NCBI GenBank assembly: GCA_036362985.1 | Contig: JAYGXS010000005.1 | Coordinates: forward strand, 33,840,027-33,904,026 | Length of the DNA stretch: 64,000 nucleotides | Source: Ligula intestinalis | Lineage: Eukaryota > Platyhelminthes > Cestoda > Diphyllobothriidea > Diphyllobothriidae | Direction: 5' to 3' | Shown: in pieces, positions 44,690-57,317 of the stretch | How the letters are laid out: each line of letters begins with the position of its first letter | Position numbering within the stretch: position 1 is the first letter of the stretch | Program-made: the position numbers and the translations under genes | Notes under the pieces: generated by a model | Seen by the model: only the letters and a program-made list of their open reading frames with translations | Told to the model about the DNA's origin: nothing | Database searches by the model: none

Positions 44690-44775
44690 GTTGGTTGGTT
44701 TGTAGCCATTAAGTTTGAATAGAGCATTCACATGCCGCTGGCACATGCCTTTCTAACTAACTAACTAACTGCTAA
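44690..44775 (+). repeat. Probable retroelement 3' end with (CTAA)n tail
   Basis: Sequence ending CACATGCCTTTCTAACTAAC followed by further CTAA units and CTAACTGC. Short tetranucleotide tails of this kind mark 3' ends of RTE- or CR1-like LINEs. No coding part precedes it. Confidence 0.4.
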
Positions 44776-47700
44776 CTGCAAAACAATTGATGATAAATCG
44801 TCACTCAACAAAAATTGTTGAATTCAACATTATGCAAATGGAACAAACGTTACATTTTTTAATGGTAAAACAAGCGAGAAAGCTCGGAACATGTGGGAGA
44901 TTTTTAACTTTTCTGAATAACACTGAAACCTTATATGCCACAAACCTACAGCCTTACTTATCACTTTAACTTTTAGCCTTTTTCGTCAGGGTTGCTTAAT
45001 TGCAGGCTCCTCTCTACGAGCAGGAATGACCAGAGATGGAAACTAGACTGCCTCGAAAGTATTTTTCTGCATGTACAACACGTCTAGCAGCAATGAGCTT
45101 CTGACCAAGTGGCAGTTTTTCAGAAAGCAGTATTACATTGTAAAATAGGTATTGTATTAATCATTTTTTCTGTACTTGAAATCAAGAAATCATACAGTTT
45201 TGGAAAACTGACATTTTAAGGCCGATAAAGTATCCAGCTTTTTACAAACTAACTAGTTTGCTTGCAACCTCGTTCTCAATGTTAATGTCTGATTAAGAGC
45301 CAATTTTCAATTGCCGGAAATCTTGCTTGAGGAAACTTCTGATGATAAATTGTTGAATTTTTGAAAAGAAGCCCAAGCTCAGCCGTGAAAAAGAAGCATA
45401 GGACAAGCGTTAACACATTTGTCATCTCGGGTACAGGACAACATTTATTTTTCCGTAAATATTTGCACTTTGTAAGCGACAACATAAATTAAGAGCAAAG
45501 CTCGTGTGCGAAAACTACATGTTCCTGTATGGGCTCTAGGGATAGGTAAGCTGCACAGACTTGTAGATGCCTAAAATTGATAATGTCAATTTAATTCATC
45601 TTACTTTCTGAGGTAGATCATAGACCTTAGTAAATTCTGATACAGTTTCGTAGGATAACAGCGTTTGTCAATGTACTAGTGAAGTGAGCGTATCCACGGC
45701 TTGAATACAACTTGAAAAGCTTGTTTTAAAGTTAGCAGGCACACGTTCGCAGGCAGTATAAGGCCTTCTAGTTTTCTTCACGTATCCGGTTCTCACTGAC
45801 AGATGGTTCTAACATTTCAGTTTACATCTAACCCGTCAGCAGAATAACCACTGTAAGCAGAACATGAATATCGAATGGTCGCCGCATTCATAACAAAGGC
45901 GCTGACAGACGAAGTTTATATCTATTGCGTTAGACTATGACAATTTATATGCGTATAAGCTGTGTAATTATTGTCTATGTTGGTTTGGTGTCACCGAAAT
46001 GAAGTTTTTAAGGTATTTTTCCTTATTTGACATGGCTGAGACAATCGACACTTGAAAGCAAACACATGATTCTGTTTTAATTTGTTTATTCTAAATAAAA
46101 GGGTTCTCTTAAAAGAGCGAAATCCAGAACCGGGGAGAAATCTTTTCATTCTATATAAACTTTAACAAATTTAACCAACACATTTCGTTCTACTATGACG
46201 TGACTCCTACTAGCGCTGTTCAACCCTAGCCTATTCCCATTCCACAAACGTACTGGTCGAAAATCCGAATCAGGTATATCATCTTAATCGTTAATGCAAA
46301 AAATAAATGCTAATTAAAAACTGTACTTAAGCAATACATTTTTGTTTAATTTCGCTTGAGATGGCTACAATTATTTTAAAAAAACACTCTGCGATTCGTC
46401 CCTTAAAACCATTTCTTCTCTGTTTGCTCTCTATTTGCACATGCATACCAATCACCTAAATTTTTCTAGTGATTGACGTTTTATGCTTGTACCCAGCCTG
46501 ATAAAGCCGCCGATAAGCTGGACATTCACAAGAATTTATCGTCATTTTCAGTGATAGGGATCAATGCCGCTGTCTCATGCCTGTGTATGCAGATAATTTG
46601 GTGGTGAATAACACCCATCTTTTGGCCAGGAGGTGTATCCCATTTAAGGGCGAACACTGTTGTACTAAAAGAGGCTTCCTGCATATCTAGCCTCATCGAT
46701 ACATACAGAGTTTTCCGGTGTTCCATTCAATGCAATTTCAGAGAAGACGTTTAAACCAGAAAACCACAGTATTTGGCGATGTACATGTAAGCTTCTTGTT
46801 TCTTTCACGGGAAGTTTGTTGTTCCAGATATAAAATTACCCTTACTCTCCACAGATCTTCAAATTGCTGTGGCATCGTCCGTTTAAATCAGAATACTGGG
46901 AGTTTTCGTCTTCCCTTCTTACTATTAATACGGACTGCTTACCTTTTCTTCTGAACTTCCATAACAACTCATCCTGTCTACCAACCTACTTATTCGTGAA
47001 AACCACCGACCTTTCGCAATTTAGGTAAAATTGCTTGTCGTTTCAGACATTATGTCGGAGGAGGAGATAACATGACACCATTACTTGTTTGCGCACCGCT
47101 TGCGCATTAATCTATCGTAACAATAGTTTGAATGGTATGCTGAAATGGGAACAACAATTGATCGGGATTAGTATTAAGTGTATAATCAGGAATAAATTTA
47201 TATCTATGTTTGGGGTTTTGTCGCCCCTCTAATTATGTTCAGGGCTAACTAAACTACATTGGCGGGGATGTTATATTTAAACTTTAACATTTTGAATGGC
47301 AACATAAAGTAGGAAACACGCTATCATGGAATCGACTTTTCATTATTTATGGCGCATTCTGAGATGGTTTATGTGCTAATACATGGTCAGGAAACTCCCA
47401 TTACCGGTAATAATTGCATATTTTGAGACTGTGCTTGCAGTAATTCCACTAAGATAAGCATTGGACCATCACTGGAGTATCTACTGTTCCAGATTTATAA
47501 TTAATTATTCCCCGTGGTATAACCTGTGTGCGCTAATCCGAGCGAAATGACATATTCGGGTTTGCATTCTTGGGCGCTAAGAAATGGGCAGTTTAGTGGC
47601 TTATGAAACAGTAAAACTTAGATGAGAGGCACATGCGTCTTGAGATATAATGAGTAACTATGGAGGGATTACACCACGATTCATACTTCCGTAGTTGCTT

Positions 47701-48641
47701 GGTATTCAAAGTGAATAAAAGCTACAGTGCTGAAAGGAAATACTTCTTCCGTGTACATCCACATATCTTCAATCTCATCGTGTGGCATTTGTGATAATTT
47801 ATGCTAAAGTTCACCCGTTTAAATTTCTTGAAAAGTGGTCATAATCTTCCCCAGGTCAGTATGTATGCACGTGCTGCAACTGTACAAAGTTTAGTTCGTG
47901 CTTCAGAAGTGATAAGGTCGAGACCTTAAATTGAACAGTTTGTTGAAAAAGTGAAATTATTTGTAATCTGGCTTAAACTACAAAAATTTCTAGGTTCAGT
48001 GTTACAGTATTCTATAGCAGAGTTTCATATGTCGAGTCTGTAACAAAAGGACGCGTAAAGTTGACGGCTGATAATAAAATTTCGTATTCCTTGCGGTGAA
48101 TAAAGCGCAACTTACTGTAGCCAAATGCAGATATCCGTTAATATTTATTTCTATTTGATAATGAGAGCACAAATATACAAACTAAGACGGAAGATGATGC
48201 ACACAGAAAATTTTGTATGCTTGAAAGGGCAAATAAAGTGAAGTCTGTCATCGACCACCGATTTACTAAACTATCGTGCTGTCACAGATGCATGGTGGCT
48301 GGCAGAAACTATTGTTTGTGGCGTCTTGTTTCAATACCTGAATTTAACCTTTTCTGTATTTTAGGCCTGAATTCAATCAAACTAAGTCCATTCCTGAAAG
48401 CTCCGATCCTGTCAATTTGTTCTTTGTGGAACTTTCCCCACATAAAGTGATGCATCAATAGGAGCGTCTTTGGCTGAAAGTCTTATGAAAAGGACCTAAG
48501 CCTTGGAGCAAATAAAAACCGAACGTGCATCATCGCGAGTAATTGGATCTGCATGCCGGGTACAGTAGATTATGTAACTCCTAAAATTAGAAGACCGAAC
48601 TTGGAGTGGGCACCTTAACACACACGTGGGTTTATTATTTT
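44776..48641. other. Unassigned AT-rich sequence
   Basis: Nearly 4 kb with only short ORFs and no repeat copy that I recognised. Confidence 0.5.
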
Positions 48642-49214
48642 GGCAACAGTAGCTTATGCAGGCCCACTCATTGAGTCATACACCCTGCATGTTTTCCTAG
48701 GAAAACGGTGGTTAAAGGGTTTTATGGGTGGCGAATTGCAGCACGCAGTGGAATATATATTTTTACTGAATGCTAAATGCATTTTTATTTTTCTGTATCT
48801 AGAAGTGTTGTTGATTTATATCTGTAGATTTTCCAAATCTTTATTAATCGTTTTTCCTCAGGAAAAATCCGATTATCAAATATCAGATTTCGTGAATTTC
48901 CCGAAAAATAGAAATAGTGGTTAGGATATCGTCTACTTCAACTTACCTGAGGTCCACTAACCGTTCTGGAGTAAGATAAGTAAAGTCCGCGGCGCAAAGC
49001 GCCACACACACCTTCAATTTACATGCGGAAAAACTTACTCTTAGCGGCCGCGGGAATCAACATCTACTACATTTTTTCCTCTACGCTTGCTTCTTATAAT
49101 TTTCAACTCTACCCATCCTATTTCCCCACACTTAAAACTTTATAACTACCGTTTTTGCTGGAAAAAATGCTGAGACTAGAGGTATATGAGTGGGCCTACA
49201 CTAGCTACTGTTGC
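48642..49214 (+). mobile_element. 575-bp MITE, copy 3 (best ends)
   Basis: Left end GGCAACAGTAGCTTATGCAG then GCCCACTCAT; right end inverts to AGCAACAGTAGCTAGTGTAG then GCCCACTCAT. The pair defines terminal inverted repeats of about 30 bases. Internal sequence is collinear with the other copies. No ORF. Confidence 0.85.
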
Positions 49215-49689
49215 TTTTATTTTTGTTCATTTTATTGACGTGCAAAAAGCTGTTTACTAAAATGATAAGTTCAGTACAACTCAGTGTATTGAGGTAAAAG
49301 GTTGGCCATATCAACGTTTCTTGATGCAGAACCTCCTTATACTATAAGGCGTGGAACAAAACCTTTTTATCTTAGGGTTTCAAACTATAAACAGACATTA
49401 AAACGTTTAAACTGTATTTTTTCCGGGAAAGGAGAAATGCCGTTTTGCGTTTATGAAATCAGGTAAATGTTTACAAACAAAAACACATTGTTTTCAAGAA
49501 TCGAAGGGTTTATGCATTTTAGGAAAGTTGTTTTTGCAAATTATCTCTGTTTTGTGCATAACTGTAAGTTATACATTCGTGAGACTGTCGTTTGTTCTAC
49601 CAACTCGATAATTATGACCGTAGACAAGCATATAGATAAAAACTTGCTTCTTACTTTCACTTTTCTCTGTGGCAGTTGTTCAAAGAATT
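49215..49689. other. Unassigned sequence
   Basis: Possibly the start of repeat family C/D (weak resemblance of 49510-49560 to 55460-55510), otherwise nothing. Confidence 0.4.
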
Positions 49690-50640
49690 TCAGTCTAAAG
49701 TAGGCTGCGGACCGAATACGGAAACTTAAAACAGGACGGACAGAAGATTACAATTTTTCGCAAAATCTTAATGTACTCTCCTAATCAGTTATGCATTTTT
49801 AATTTTGGAACAAATTCTTTGAGTAAACAAACGAAACGAAAAATAATGCAGTGTATACAAAAAAGTTAATTCTTTGATTTCAAACGAAAGGTTTACTCCT
49901 TATTTTCAGCAAAGCCACAAAAGTGATAAGAAGTTGCATTTGTACCTTTGCTCAACTCTGGTAGAACTTAAAGTTCGCGGACATTTGACGTCAAATACCT
50001 CTTTAAACATCCTCTTAAGGAGGTAGCTTCTTATAGAGAGTTTCTTAATGGATCTTGAGCAAATTTTTTTGTGATGCTACATAAAGATGTTGAGTTTTTC
50101 TCAGAAGTGCATTGACACGTTCAAGTAAGCCTAACAATAAAGACTAAAACATACAACTGCATTATAAATAATGTACATAAAATCACTGTTTCGGTTAATG
50201 CTTTTACGAAATAGCTTATTTTGCAGGTTTTCATATAAGCACAATCGACTGAAAACACTGACAAGCATAAACTGTTCAATATTTCATAGACGATCTGGTC
50301 TTTATCGTAATCGAACACCCAAAGTTATCACAAAGAAATAGGAAAAAAGGAAATTTACCTTTGTGCACACAGATTGCTACATTTACGTTTGCACCTGACA
50401 ATTCCATTTACGTTTAGTAGCAAATGACCGGCATGTACTCATGTGAATTTATAAAATATCTAGTACGTCTGCTCTCCCTATTGGTGCCATCAAACGAAAA
50501 TCTTGTTGCCATTGTCAAACATATATCAAACAATATGCAAACCGAGGAAACGACATACAGTTCTCCTGAAAACAGCTTGGAATATATAATCGAACTTTGA
50601 ACTGTTTGATAGCAGCCTTACCTTTTATTGCGCGGAACAA
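49690..50640 (+). repeat. Dispersed repeat family C, copy 2
   Basis: Collinear with 23080-24120 but without the inverted arm arrangement. The best-matching part is 50215-50620. Non-coding. Confidence 0.65.
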
Positions 50641-52340
50641 GGAACATTATAGCTTCCAAAAACTCGCAAATATGCTATTTCAAATGCAATTGTACTTATT
50701 CTACATTACTAACTCTGCATTAACTGACTTTCTCTGCATTTATAACTTACATTTACTTCGTAAACCCGATTTTCACTTTTGTGTGATTTTCCATCTTGAT
50801 AAAAAGTTGGTATGTCTAAACAATGTAACATTAATGCATTAACCGCAATATGTTTTTTTTGAGAAAGATAGTTCTTTAAGCGTAGTTAGGCTTTTTAGGA
50901 AGCCAGGTGGGCTGATTGTGTACAACCGGAATTATTTTGTAAAATTCACGAGATTTCATGAGTAAGGGAAGATACTGTATCTCATCCACTGAGTTGGACA
51001 ACACTGCGAAGGGTTTTTTGTCTAACTGCCTTTGCCTTTCCAAACCTTGGATAGACTTTTTACTTGCGAAGCGTTCGCTATACCTCGCAGTCTTTCGAAT
51101 TCGGTGCTTTTCCAGAGATGTCATTGGGAAATTAATTGGAAATCGTTCTTATCCACGTCATAGCTCGTTCTTTGTGCTGAAAAAAATGCATCAACAGATC
51201 AAATTTGGTGCCTTTAACGAGCGCGTTGCAATTTATAACTTAGACTGTTCTAAAAAAGTTTTTTGCTTGTCCAGGACACACATTTTTCTACGACAAAAGG
51301 TTCACTTTCATGCAGAACTCGACGCAACCTCCAAGTTGGTAAACTGTTCCACGCCAATAGCCATCGTAGACCACACCAACGCGTTTGTGCACCTTCACTA
51401 GATACCGGCAGTCATTTAAACGAAATAGAGTTTAAAAAAACCATCGGCACCGACTTGAAACTCTGACTTTCATTTGCCACGAATCAGGCGAGCAAAATTG
51501 TGAGTACAGGTTATTTTCAGACAAAAGAAGCGTTTTCTTGCATTATATTTGCATTCCTGAACGCCTACACTTAAGAGCTCTACTACACAATACAAAGACC
51601 AAAGGGATATTTCTCGTATGTTCATACCTGTTATTATCGTGGACATTAAAGTTTCCCATATTTCATCGTGGGAAATTCTCATTTTCACACTCTTACTCGG
51701 TATTTTAAGCATTAAGTAGGATATTACTCGTGTGGTCTCATTTTCGCTAATAAGCAACTCATAAACAGAACGGAGATGGCTTAACTTATTAAAAAAGATA
51801 TGTTTCGCATATTACCACGATGTACCACATCTTAAATCGTAGAATTGCGCCAAACTGTACAATCAAATTGTGAAACTATTTGCACTTCAATGAGGAAATT
51901 TAATCTAATTGTTCTCGTTTAAAGCATAAGCTAGACACCGTTGTAAAGCAACTTTAAAGAGCAATCCTTACAATTAACATCTTTACCGAGAAGCAAATCA
52001 AAGCTCTGAACGCTTGAGTCATTTCGACAATAGAGCTTCGTGCATGAGTGAGTCCACAAATACGATTCAAACCACCATCTGCATAACACGCTTTTTCCAG
52101 ATAGCACACTTTAAATAAATGCCTTGTAAGTGATCCTAGTTGGTGCGCCGAAACCGTCATGCATTAAATGGCGTTTCGAGGACACAACGAAGCTCAGTGA
52201 ACTCCACCGCCTACTGACACACGCCTATATTCGAATTTGCTAATAATAGTTCAAAATCTTAGTCGCTTACCGGCCTCTGGACGTATAGCATTCAGGAAAC
52301 TTTTGTATTTATTCATTTAACCCAATTTTGAAAAATTCAC
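50641..52340. other. Unassigned; contains the longest unexplained ORF (50958-51401)
   Basis: A 147-residue plus-strand ORF at 50958-51401 has no recognisable motif, and an overlapping minus-strand ORF of 82 residues covers its first part. Its length is only slightly above chance in this AT-rich sequence. No splice or promoter signal supports it. Confidence 0.3.
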
Positions 52341-52416
52341 GCCCTCGGTGGGAGTCGACCCCTCGCAACAGGGAATGCTTTTGCGCAGCCAACGCTCTAC
52401 CATTGAGCTACGAAGG
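52341..52416 (-). repeat. tRNA pseudogene (76 nt cloverleaf remnant)
   Basis: On the minus strand, acceptor stem CCTTCG/CGAGGG pairs throughout (one G-U). The D arm is CTC-AATGGTA-GAG within an A box TAGCTCAATGGTAGAGC, and the T arm has GGG/CCC around GTCGACT (B box GGTCGACTCC). Overall length is 76 bases. The anticodon stem has two mismatches and the T loop departs from TTCGANT, so I read it as a pseudogene. A-rich sequence follows it, consistent with retroposition. Confidence 0.5.
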
Positions 52417-54089
52417 AATTTAATCACACTTGGATCGATTTTACTAGCCCAAATTACCTCTTGTATGGAATCCGCCATTATGGAACAGCGAGCTGACTAC
52501 CCGGGCAGGATTTCCTAAGCAGTAATCCAGAATCCATCAACATGGCAAAAGGTTCACTTAATTGTGGGGGGGGGGGGGCAGGAGTCTTCAGAGATGCTTT
52601 CTTCAATTCAATGGATCTTTATGACACCTATCATAAAACTCAAGAAAACTTGCCTTTGACTAAAGTAAGCACACCTTTAACATTCCAGAATGCCAAAATT
52701 GCATTATATTCTTCGAATAAAATAATAAAGCGCATGACCAAAAAATGCACGCCTGTCCACACGCCATACATTAAAAAATATGAATTCGTAGAGAAAAGGT
52801 AGAGCGCTATACATTCTTAGATTACTTATAACCTAAACTTTTCCCTAATTTCCGTTCTTTTTCCATCTGCACTTTGTTCAGAAATTGTAATTAATTCTTC
52901 ATTGGGCGCTTTATTTGATGCCGTTTGTCGAGAAATGAAAGTATTATGCAGATTTACGTCTATTTCATTACACACAATACAAAAGTCACCAGCGTTATTA
53001 GACAGGAAATTTCCATAACAAATTCGGTAATGCTAGTTGATAGGATGAAATTTCGGTTAAGTTTCACTTGAAGTTTGATGACAAAAATAACGAAGGTCGA
53101 TAAAAGCGAACTGATCATTGTTCAAGTAGCTTAATCCTTAGACCTTATTCAGTTTTCTTATTCATATGATAGGGCACAATATTTCTAAATGTAATCTAAA
53201 AACGATGTTACGTATTTAATCTCATTCTCTTTGGAAAGAAGTGCAATGTAGCTTTCAGTGTTTAAGTAATCTAGACGTGTCTACCTGAAACGGTAACTTA
53301 ACTTCGACTTAACCCATGACGCCGAGGCTGCGAATAAACAGGTTATTTTCATCAAACCAGATATTTTGTCTGCTTTTTGTGCATCTGTGCTATTTCATGC
53401 GCTTAAGTGCAGTAATTAAGAATAGGCGATCCGTGGCAGAGACTTGCTGATGCCTGCTTGACATTTGTGGTAGCCTTCAGAAGAACCGTCAAGCTGCAAA
53501 CCATCTTATGCTTGTTTATACTTCTGAACTTGGGGAAAGATAATTTTTGATCGGTCTAGTATCTGCTTATGCTTTATGTAGAAACGGAACGGGAAAATAT
53601 TTAGAAGTTTGGGCAATATATCATAAGCTATATGGTCAGTCGGCAGTGTATTCATACTTATGTGGCGCAGCCTATAAAAAATGAAATAGAACGGACGCAA
53701 TTTCTTATGTTCTTGACAGAGCTACCATCAAAATTTTCACCTGAAAGTTGAACAACCGGCCAAATTCTCAATAAACCTCTCGTCTTTGGCATGCAGAAAA
53801 GTAATTTTTGTAAGCATTTTCGAACAGAAAATCAATTAAGAGTTTTCCTTTAAATATGGAACTCATAAGTAAAGAGTCTTAGTTAACCGAAAGCACATTC
53901 GTCTTTAAATACGTCCACAAAAGTTCATTTCTTAACATTTAGGTTTTATGTCTAGGCAATTTCAACTGTGACCCAAATAGGCTAATATATGGACAAGAAA
54001 GCTCAAGTACTCACTGCACTGGCGGATGCGGTTTTTCGAAACATGCAGCATAAACGTATCTTGCATGGCAAACAGTAGAAAGCGCAGAA
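52417..54089. other. Unassigned AT-rich sequence with poly(G) at 52564-52578
   Basis: No recognised coding or repeat structure. A TAGAAACGGAACGGG motif at about 53577 resembles a motif shared by families C and D. Confidence 0.45.
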
Positions 54090-54205
54090 ACTAGGGGTCT
54101 CTCCTGCTCTCTGACTATGTCTCTGATGATGAATCCGCGACTGATATCGAAACGTCAGGCAAATAAAAGTATTGTCCCAGCAATTGAGTCGTCTTCTTCT
54201 CAAGC
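54090..54205 (+). repeat. Solo PLE-B terminal region
   Basis: Aligns with the minus-strand region at 15660-15775: GATGATGAATCCGCGA, then the ATTGTCCCAGCAATTGAGTC segment (TTGTCCTAGCAATCAAGTC in the relative) and CTTCTTCT. No PLE coding precedes it. It contains a hammerhead-like core. Confidence 0.65.
54118..54161 (+). ncRNA. Hammerhead-like ribozyme motif, PLE-B type
   Basis: UGUCU (stem I), CUGAUGA core, a weakened stem II (UGAAUCCG-CGA-CUGAUAUC), GAA, palindromic ACGU helix III, C at the cleavage position, AGGCA (stem I; five pairs with one G-U). Core and cleavage site are intact, but stem II has several mismatches compared with 62632-62679. Confidence 0.6.
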
Positions 54206-55229
54206 AATGAAACTCTCAACGTATTCATTGATATTTTGGACACACTCCTGAATTCAGCATGTACCTATGTGTGCACTGACAGCCCATAAAGCAGACGAAA
54301 GAAAACAACTAATGTACACAAGGTGATATGCTCACGACTGCATCTAACAATTCCCTTTAAATTATATCTTCAGTAACCTAACTAACAACATGTGATCTTG
54401 TGACACTGTATCCCTGTTACGTTCCACACGGCGTTTCAAGCGTAATTCTCTTTGTCTTATTCAATTTTATCCCGGAAAAAGCAAAAGTGGAAAAACCATG
54501 TTGATCTCTCTGGACAAACCTTTTCAGCATTTGACTTTATATCAGGTTTTATATAATATTTATCCACAGTCATAGTGCGATGGCTGAACTAGCATAGGGA
54601 ACCCACGTTTTCACATCAGCTCTATCTGATTTCATCAGGTAAAACTAAAGTCGAACCCTGTAAACGGCGAAGAATAAGCCAACTTGGCTAATGAATAACC
54701 AGAGAGCCTACACGCTAGTGAAGAGAAGTTTGGAAACCGTTCGAAATATGATCCTAATCTAATACCTCTGTAGGGTTAAGTTAACCCAACTTCCCTTTCG
54801 CTCACCCTCTAGCATGCGCTTTTACCATAAGGATTGCCATTCGGCTAAGAGGTAGTCTTACCATTCGAAAGTAGGAGTGGAGGTTGGCGATAGGATAGGT
54901 TAGAGCTAGACTTTAGTCTGGTGTTTGAAGGTAACGTTAGGTTTAGGGGTCAGAGCTAAAATCGGGGTTCAGATTAAGGCCTTAAACTAGGTGCTAGGTT
55001 GTCAGTATTGTTAAATTTCATTAGCCCTTTGATTGTGGCTACGACGAGCGTTAGATTTAATAATATATTTACAGTAGTCGCCAAAAATCATGCACATTTC
55101 ATGATTTAATTTGACTAAGTACTTTAGCGTACATTTAGTAACACTATTTTGATTAATTCCGTTAAATGAATTCTGCAAAAGCCTTTTAGTTACTTAAATC
55201 GTCATTTTAGTTAGGTTTATTAAGAGAAA
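54206..55229. other. Unassigned sequence with TTAGG-like patch
   Basis: At 54880-54970, GTTAGGTTTAGGGG-type words recur irregularly. Nothing else recognised. Confidence 0.4.
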
Positions 55230-56040
55230 TGGTCATTAATTATGGGTAAATTGGGAGTAGTTTCATATCTAAGGAATTTTCTATGCTATTACAAAACAGA
55301 GAAAAAATCTGTGCATTAATGTTGATTGTACTATGAAGGAACTCCACAATGAGTGAAATAGGTACAGAAGATATCCCTACCAGAACTGGAAAATTTTGTC
55401 CAAATTTTGTCAGATTCAAATGAAGCCAAGTTAAAGTAAACACGTTTATTTGCAGTAGCATTGAAGATTTCTATTTTGCAAATCATGTTTAGCTATCCTG
55501 TGATGTTTTTTGCACAAAATGCAGCAACAGATAAGTGTTTGTTTTAATGCACAAATAACGGTCAAATGTCCTTGCGCAAACGCAGAATGTCCAACATGAT
55601 AACGTGAATTTAAGACGAAGAAGGCCTAACTGAATCTAAGTGAATGTAAGGCCTTATTAAATGTAATGCAGAAATATAGTTTTTTTGTACTTTTCTTTCC
55701 CCTTTTGCTTTATTTAGAAACGGAACAGACAGAAAAATAACAAGTATTTCAAAAAATGGCAGTGTATATGACCAGTTATTTTGAATTCGCAAGATTATAC
55801 CAGAAAGTGGAATAAATCCACTTATGCGAAGAATAACCCATCATAAAGAGAAAATAAAGTTCTTTCATCTCCAGTCAAATTGAAGCGTTTATCTGCAGGC
55901 AACTTAAAAAATTATCAAAATTCTCGAATTTATTGTAACATTACCTTGGAAAATGTTCATATACACTGAAGTTTGTCAGCCGAATATCTAATCAAAGCAC
56001 TTTCTAAGAGGTAACCTTTTATGGAATTTTTTAAAATTAA
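55230..56040 (+). repeat. Dispersed repeat family D, copy 2
   Basis: Second copy of the family at 29290-30080, collinear over about 800 bases. Non-coding. Confidence 0.7.
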
Positions 56041-56191
56041 TTTTAAAAATTGTAGTTTCACAACTCCATTGCGGACATGATTCACTCTCGACAATGTGGT
56101 ATACTGTTTTGAGGGACAGCTGTAAAAAAATAAATGAATGTAAATTTATATACAGCGATGATACCCACTTAAGCATTTATCAAGTCAAGAC

Positions 56192-56230
56192 AGGCGAACG
56201 AACTTTTTCGAGTTATTCATCATCAGGCGA
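56192..56230 (-). ncRNA. Hammerhead-like motif, PLE-A type
   Basis: Minus strand: UCGC, intact core CUGAUGA, UGAAUAACUC (a short stem II, ancestrally perhaps GAG/CUC), GAA, AAAGUUCGUU (decayed form of palindrome AACGAUCGUU), C at the cleavage position, GCC. It lies immediately 5' of, and opposite in orientation to, the plus-strand PLE-A remnant, so this end of the element is rearranged. Confidence 0.45.
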
Positions 56231-56232
56231 GC

Positions 56233-57313
56233 AACGATCTTTCCCCTGTTATAAAGGATCTTCATTCCTTAGCTAGATATGTGGACGATATATTTGTAAT
56301 AGCAGATAGAAGTATTAAGTTGGACACTTTCGAAGCTAAAGAGAATCAGGAGCACCTAGCGTTAACCTTCACTATAGAAAATAAGGCAAACAGTGCCTCC
56401 CCTTTCTGGACGTCCTTCTAAGTAGAAAATCGGATAGAACAATAAGTAGTGGTGTATTTCGCAAGAAAATCTGGACAGAGAAATGCACTAATTTCGATAG
56501 TTTTGTACTACGAAGTCAGAAACGAGGCCTAGTCCGCCGCATCACGAACCGAGCCAGGAGAATCTGTTCCCCAAAGACAATGGAGAAAGAACTCGTACTC
56601 ATTAAATACACCCTACAAGAAAATAGATTTCCTGAGAAAATCATCAATAAGTGAATGGAAAAACGTCCACCAAAATCGGAAGTACCGACGGCTGAGAAGA
56701 AAACATTAATTTACACTGCCATTTCAAGGTGAGACAGAAAGCGAAAGTCTACAGCTTGGCCTGAACGGTGCAATAGCACGTACATATCCAGCAGCCTAGT
56801 TTAGATGAGTATCTTCAAGCATCCCGCTTCTTCACCTTGAAGGCAAGGATAGACTCCCGTTCCAGACCTCATCAATTTGTATTTACAACTTTACATACTC
56901 CTGTGGGGCAAGTAATATTGGTCGAACAACTAGGCGGCTACCCAACCGCATGCGAGAATACCATCCTGCCTGGCTAAACAAAGCCAACGTCAAGTCAATA
57001 TTTAGTGCGATTTTGGCTCACTTGTTGACAGCGATCACCGGTAGACGTAAACCTAGCGTTTCGAGTCTTGTATAAAGTACCAGCAGAACACTCCAAGGTC
57101 CTGCGTCAACGGAGACTTGCGACAGCAGAAGCCATGGCCATACGACTCACAAATCCGATCTTATGTGCACAGAAGACATTCGTAGTGGCCCTACGGCTCC
57201 CGTGGCCGATGACATACACAAAATCCATATGCGTCAGCACACCTCCTAGCATGCCGCGAGATGATGAGCAGACAGTGACAACTGGTGTCAAGACGCCGCG
57301 ACCAGTTTTATGA
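56233..57313 (+). pseudogene. Penelope-like element (A type): reverse transcriptase end to C-terminus
   Basis: Reading across frameshifts: LARYVDDIFVIADRS (reverse transcriptase catalytic YVDD, from 56269), then after a frame change FLDVLLSRKSD, GVFRKKIWTEKCTNFDSFV and RSQKRGLVRRITNRARRIC (56403-56650, the PLE thumb region). The GIY-YIG block TYSCGASNIGRTTRRL is at about 56893-56940 in another frame. The C-terminal block VPAEHSKVLRQRRLATAEAM, PILCAQKTFVVALRLPWP is at 57068-57313. PLEs use this combination for target-primed insertion. At least four frame breaks. Upstream reverse transcriptase motifs are missing. Confidence 0.85.
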
Positions 57314-57317
57314 GCCA

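Noticed and set aside
50958..51401. 147-residue open frame considered as a possible host exon
   Set aside because: No recognisable domain, overlapped by an ORF on the other strand, AT-rich context and no supporting splice or promoter signal.
52341..52416. Functional tRNA gene
   Set aside because: Two mismatches in the anticodon stem and an aberrant T loop; better explained as a pseudogene.
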